Shown here: positions 61,156 through 64,000 of the stretch, one piece after another | How the letters are laid out: every line of letters begins with the position of its first letter | Numbering within the stretch: position 1 is the first letter of the stretch | Source of the DNA: Niallia sp. NCCP-28 | GTDB lineage: Bacteria; Bacillota; Bacilli; Bacillales; Cytobacillaceae | Assembly (NCBI RefSeq): GCF_023168165.1 | Contig: NZ_BQYJ01000008.1 | Span: forward strand, 62,001-126,000 | Reading direction: 5' to 3' | Length of the DNA stretch: 64,000 bases | The notes under the pieces: generated by a model | The model's input: only the letters and a program-made list of their open reading frames with translations | Database searches by the model: none | What the model was told of the DNA's origin: nothing | Program-made: the position numbers and the translations under genes

Positions 61156-61761
61156 TTAGTTTTCTCCTTGATAAATTAAAAACTTCTCTCTATCACTTTG
61201 CCTTGTTTTAGAGAGCTGTATCTCTTGTTTTACAGAAAAATAGGGATGATTATTTAAGTACAAGCAATACTCATCTGAAGGATAATATAAAATGATTTCT
61301 ATATCTCTTTTGTTTCTTTCTAATGAATAAAGAATATTATTTATTATTTTGATAAAAATTTGAATGGAAAAAGGATTAAAAAAATAGAAACGATTATCTA
61401 ATGGAGCAATTTCATACTCTTCTGCCTTACATAGCTCGAAACGGATTTCCCCCATGCTGTTTTTTCCCTTATAGCTATAATTTATACGATTTTTTAAGGC
61501 ATCTTGATAATATAATTCATTAAATTCCACTCCTGTTACTGTTGCTTGAAAAAAATAATGAATAAAAAAATTTAATCTTCCTTTTCCACAGCCGAAATCA
61601 ACAACATGATCACTGCTTTTTAATGTATATTCGCTAAATAATACCTCTAAATATTTATATGGAGTAGGCTCATAACGATGATAATGCAACGATTTATGAA
61701 ATCCTTGCTGATAGCCTTCTGTATTAATATGAAGTAATTTTTCGTAATCTTTCTCTTTCAT
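61156..61761 (-). CDS. class I SAM-dependent methyltransferase-like protein
   Basis: A 201-aa protein whose motif I is HVVDFGCGKGRLNFFIHYFF (about 52-71), followed by VTGVEFNELYYQDAL (motif II with the acidic residue) and NRFYFFNPFSIQIF at the motif IV position. The C-terminal half has IEIILYYPSDEYCLYL. The substrate is unknown; small-molecule or protein methylation are both possible. Ribosome binding site AGGAGGAAAAAA precedes the ATG. Monocistronic. Confidence 0.82.
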   Translation of the reverse strand: MKEKDYEKLLHINTEGYQQGFHKSLHYHRYEPTPYKYLEVLFSEYTLKSSDHVVDFGCGKGRLNFFIHYFFQATVTGVEFNELYYQDALKNRINYSYKGKNSMGEIRFELCKAEEYEIAPLDNRFYFFNPFSIQIFIKIINNILYSLERNKRDIEIILYYPSDEYCLYLNNHPYFSVKQEIQLSKTRQSDREKFLIYQGEN

Positions 61762-62116
61762 TTTTTTCCTCCTGGGTTTCCATAAACAGCTTTAAATTCC
61801 CCTCTAATCATGGCAATAAAATCATCTGGAAAACTTTACTTTTCCCTTCCATATTATTTATATAAAGAAGCCTTTTTTGCAAATGATTATAACAAATTTT
61901 TTTATAAAAACTTACTTTCAGCTGTACAATGTAAAATTATATTTTGGTCCGTGTTGCTGTTTATTGGGATTCTTGGATGGCTTTTAGCCAAACCGCTTCA
62001 TAATATTTAAAAAAATTGTCACTGTCTCGTCATAGTTTGTTCATATCTATAAGATAAGATATAACTATCTTAATAATTTTACTTTTTTCAAGTTCCCCCT
62101 TGAAAAATATATTTTT

Positions 62117-62141
62117 ATTCCAGCTAACCTTTAGCTGGAAT
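62117..62141 (+). terminator. plus-strand intrinsic terminator
   Basis: Perfect 10-bp stem ATTCCAGCTA / TAGCTGGAAT with a 5-nt loop, followed on the plus strand by TTTTTTCG. On the minus strand the sequence after the hairpin is A-rich. No certain plus-strand gene lies upstream. Confidence 0.7.
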
Positions 62142-62159
62142 TTTTTCGCAAAACTAAAA

Positions 62160-62202
62160 AAGTCTGAAATGATGGACAATGTTTGTTCATCATTTCAGAC
62201 TT
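62160..62202 (-). terminator. terminator of the alpha-glucosidase gene
   Basis: Perfect 15-bp stem AAGTCTGAAATGATG / CATCATTTCAGACTT with a 13-nt loop, followed on the minus strand by TTTTTAG, 15 nt after the stop codon. Confidence 0.85.
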
Positions 62203-62217
62203 CAACTTCCCTACTAT

Positions 62218-63849
62218 TTAATTTCTCACCAAATAAAGCCTTGATTCATACGGCTCCATACTTACTGTTTGCAGCTTATCTTCTGATGAATAATTAGACA
62301 TCAATAAATGATTATAGGAAAGATTTATACATTCTTCCGATTGAAGCGTCACTTTCTTTTCTGAGAAGTTGCCGACAAAAACTAATTTCTCTCCTTTATA
62401 TGTTCTCATATAAGCATAAATTGATTCCTCTTCTTCTGCTATTTGTTTATAATCCCCATAAATAAATACGGGAAATTTTTTTCTCCATGCAATTAATTGC
62501 TGATAATAATAGAAAATAGAATCTAAATTCTCTAGTTCATTTGCAACATTAATTTCTTGATAATTTGGATTCATATTTATCCATGGTTCGCCTGTTGTAA
62601 AGCCTCCATTCCTTGTCATATCCCAATGCATAGGTGTTCTACTGTTATCCCTGCTTAATGGTTGAAGGCTGGCTAAAGCTTCTGAAGGATTCATTCCTTT
62701 TTCTGTCAATTCCTGATACTTATTTATCATAGCGATATCATTATAATCCTTAATTGAAGGAAACTTGACGCCTGTCATGCCAAGCTCCTCGCCTTGATAA
62801 ATATAAGGGATTCCTGGCAGTGTATGCAGCATTGTAGCAAATAGTTTAGCAGAAGCAACTCGATATTCCTTGTCATTCCCATACCTTGTTACCAATCGGG
62901 TATGATCATGATTATTCAAAAATTGAGAATTCCATCCTTTTCCCCATAATCCTTCATACCAGCGTTTTTGAATAGCTTTAAATCGTTTTAAATCCCATGT
63001 CGGCATTTCATCGCATACTTCAAAATGGAATAAAGTATCTAATTCCTTTCTGCTTTCCTCTACATAAAGCAAACCTTCTTCCGGCGAAACAAATGCAACT
63101 TCTCCCACAGTCAAAGCATCATAATGAGCAAAAACCTTTTTGTTCATCTCTTGCAAGAACTCATGGACACCTGGATTATTTGTTAAATAGCGAATATCTT
63201 CAGGTTTTTTGACATTTGGATATCCTGCTGGTTTAGCAAGCAGTGCAATTGCATCTAACCTGAAACCACTTATGCCCTTTTGTAGCCAAAAATGCATCAT
63301 TTTATAAATTGCTTCACGAACTTCTTGATTTTCCCAATTTAAATCTGGCTGCTCTACAGCAAAAGAATGAAAATAATATTGTTCTGTATTTTTATCATAT
63401 TCCCATGCAGAAGGACAGAAATAGGATCGCCAATTATTTGGAGGATTTCCATCCTTTCCATCACGCCAAATGTACCAATCTCTTTTTGGATTATCCTTGC
63501 TTGCTTTGGATTCCAAAAACCATGGATGTTCATTGGAAGTATGATTGACTACTAAATCCATAATCACTTTAAGATTCCGTTTTTTCGTTTCTTCCATTAA
63601 CTCTAGAAAATCTTCCATTTTTCCTGCTTTAGGCATAATTTCATAGTAATCTGATATATCATACCCATTGTCTTTATCCGGAGATACATAGAAGGGGTTC
63701 AGCCATATTACATCTACACCCAAAGTTTTAATATAATCTAGTTTTTCTATAACTCCGCGCAAGTCCCCATAACCATCTCCATTGGAATCATAGAAGCTCC
63801 TCCAATACACTTGATATACAACGCTTTCATTCCACCAATGCTTTTTCAT
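62218..63849 (-). CDS. GH13 alpha-glucosidase (oligo-glucosidase, MalL-like)
   Basis: Cytoplasmic glycoside hydrolase (543 aa) that removes glucose from malto- or isomalto-oligosaccharides. The (beta/alpha)8 barrel shows VYQVYWRSFYDSNGDGYGDL, the nucleophile Asp199 in GISGFRLDAIALL, the acid/base Glu250 in LTVGEVAFVS and the transition-state Asp315 in FLNNHDHTRLV. Ala200 follows the nucleophile, where oligo-1,6-glucosidases have Val; Ala or Thr here goes with alpha-1,4 preference in characterised relatives, so maltose-type substrates are likely. ATG 63849 lies 5 nt after GAGGTGG; the frame is open to 63864. A paralogue lies upstream. Confidence 0.92.
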   Translation of the reverse strand: MKKHWWNESVVYQVYWRSFYDSNGDGYGDLRGVIEKLDYIKTLGVDVIWLNPFYVSPDKDNGYDISDYYEIMPKAGKMEDFLELMEETKKRNLKVIMDLVVNHTSNEHPWFLESKASKDNPKRDWYIWRDGKDGNPPNNWRSYFCPSAWEYDKNTEQYYFHSFAVEQPDLNWENQEVREAIYKMMHFWLQKGISGFRLDAIALLAKPAGYPNVKKPEDIRYLTNNPGVHEFLQEMNKKVFAHYDALTVGEVAFVSPEEGLLYVEESRKELDTLFHFEVCDEMPTWDLKRFKAIQKRWYEGLWGKGWNSQFLNNHDHTRLVTRYGNDKEYRVASAKLFATMLHTLPGIPYIYQGEELGMTGVKFPSIKDYNDIAMINKYQELTEKGMNPSEALASLQPLSRDNSRTPMHWDMTRNGGFTTGEPWINMNPNYQEINVANELENLDSIFYYYQQLIAWRKKFPVFIYGDYKQIAEEEESIYAYMRTYKGEKLVFVGNFSEKKVTLQSEECINLSYNHLLMSNYSSEDKLQTVSMEPYESRLYLVRN

Positions 63850-63890
63850 CTTCCACCTCTTCATTTCGACTGACTGCCAACTTATGAAAA

Positions 63891-63935
63891 GAACCTCATT
63901 CTTTATAAGAAAGGACTTTTTAAAGAATGAGGTTC
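63891..63935 (-). terminator. terminator of the upstream GH13 gene
   Basis: Perfect 15-bp stem GAACCTCATTCTTTA / TAAAGAATGAGGTTC, followed on the minus strand by TTTTCATAAG. It lies 17 nt after the stop of the partial gene at the window edge and separates the two GH13 genes. Confidence 0.8.
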
Positions 63936-63952
63936 TCCTTGCTTTGCAAGGA

Positions 63953-64000
63953 TTAGTGTATAAAATATACTCTTGTTTCGTATGGTTTCAACGCAAAATT
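63953..64000 (-). CDS. C-terminal end of another GH13 alpha-glucosidase (partial)
   Basis: The last 15 codons of a leftward gene, NFALKPYETRVYFIH, then TAA at 63953-63955. This matches the C-terminal pattern of the neighbouring glucosidase (VSMEPYESRLYLVRN), so it is very probably a second GH13 enzyme of the same subfamily continuing beyond the window. Confidence 0.7.
   Translation of the reverse strand, partial: NFALKPYETRVYFIH

Larger units (their letters stand above)
61762..62217. other. 456-bp intergenic region with an unexplained plus-strand terminator
   Basis: Contains a 66-codon reading frame at 61810-62010 on the plus strand that ends in a membrane-like stretch (IIFWSVLLFIGILGWLLAKP) but has no ribosome binding site, so I do not call it. 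A plus-strand terminator follows at 62117-62141, and the malL terminator is at 62160-62202. Confidence 0.5.

Noticed and set aside
61810-62010. 66-codon frame with a C-terminal hydrophobic stretch
   Set aside because: No ribosome binding site before its only ATG and low-complexity composition; kept only as part of the finding on the plus-strand terminator.

Overview
The window looks like chromosome of a low-GC, endospore-forming, probably motile member of the Bacillaceae. Evidence for this is a motAB stator pair, a gerA-type spore germinant receptor operon, a YkvU-like sporulation flippase, the liaIH-liaFSR envelope-stress locus, and many proteins whose closest remembered relatives are in Bacillus subtilis (YfmL, YetJ, AmpS, CatE/CatR, YwaC/SasA, YclM). 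I see no rRNA, tRNA, CRISPR array, phage module, transposase or plasmid function. Most genes lie on the minus strand, which would fit leading-strand transcription running right to left.

Layout. 1-10 kb: motB-motA, a frameshifted DUF1992 gene, topB, a beta-phosphoglucomutase-like HAD gene, ampS, a secreted or anchored hypothetical protein, then acylphosphatase, mscL and yetJ. 10-17.6 kb: a MocR regulator divergent from an EamA transporter with a tandem-repeat operator, acyl-CoA thioesterase, a CorA-type transporter, an orphan ECF sigma factor, and ykvU. 17.8-21.5 kb: liaR-liaS-liaF and liaH-liaI. 21.7-25.7 kb: thiamine thiazole operon tenI-thiO-thiS-thiG-thiF, with a 4-nt overlap at every junction, under a TPP riboswitch with a readable terminator/antiterminator. 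25.9-31.4 kb: ger operon with two B-subunit genes and a possible small D subunit. 31.5-42.4 kb: yfmL, small alarmone synthetase with a leader ORF, a heterodimeric ABC exporter, aspartokinase plus HAD phosphatase, and an XRE-cupin regulator divergent from azlCD. 42.5-45.8 kb: an ATP-grasp / alpha-E / transglutaminase operon of poorly understood function. 46.8-53 kb: a glutaminyl-tRNA synthetase (unexpected in Bacilli), a 917-residue TPR plus degenerate dynamin-like protein, and a PDZ-Lon protease. 53-58.4 kb: a second MocR regulator divergent from an amino-acid racemase, an RsbR paralogue, a catE/catR-like quinone-response pair, and a small HTH protein. 58.5-64 kb: tiny membrane ORFs, an MHYT-EAL c-di-GMP phosphodiesterase, a methyltransferase, and tandem GH13 alpha-glucosidases, the second cut by the window edge.

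The best candidates for little-described biology are the ATP-grasp/alpha-E/transglutaminase cassette, the lone dynamin-like TPR protein, GlnRS in a lineage that normally uses GatCAB, and the leader ORF overlapping the alarmone synthetase. Two families of short dispersed intergenic repeats sit between many of the genes. All homology statements come from remembered families and visible motifs, not from a database search.
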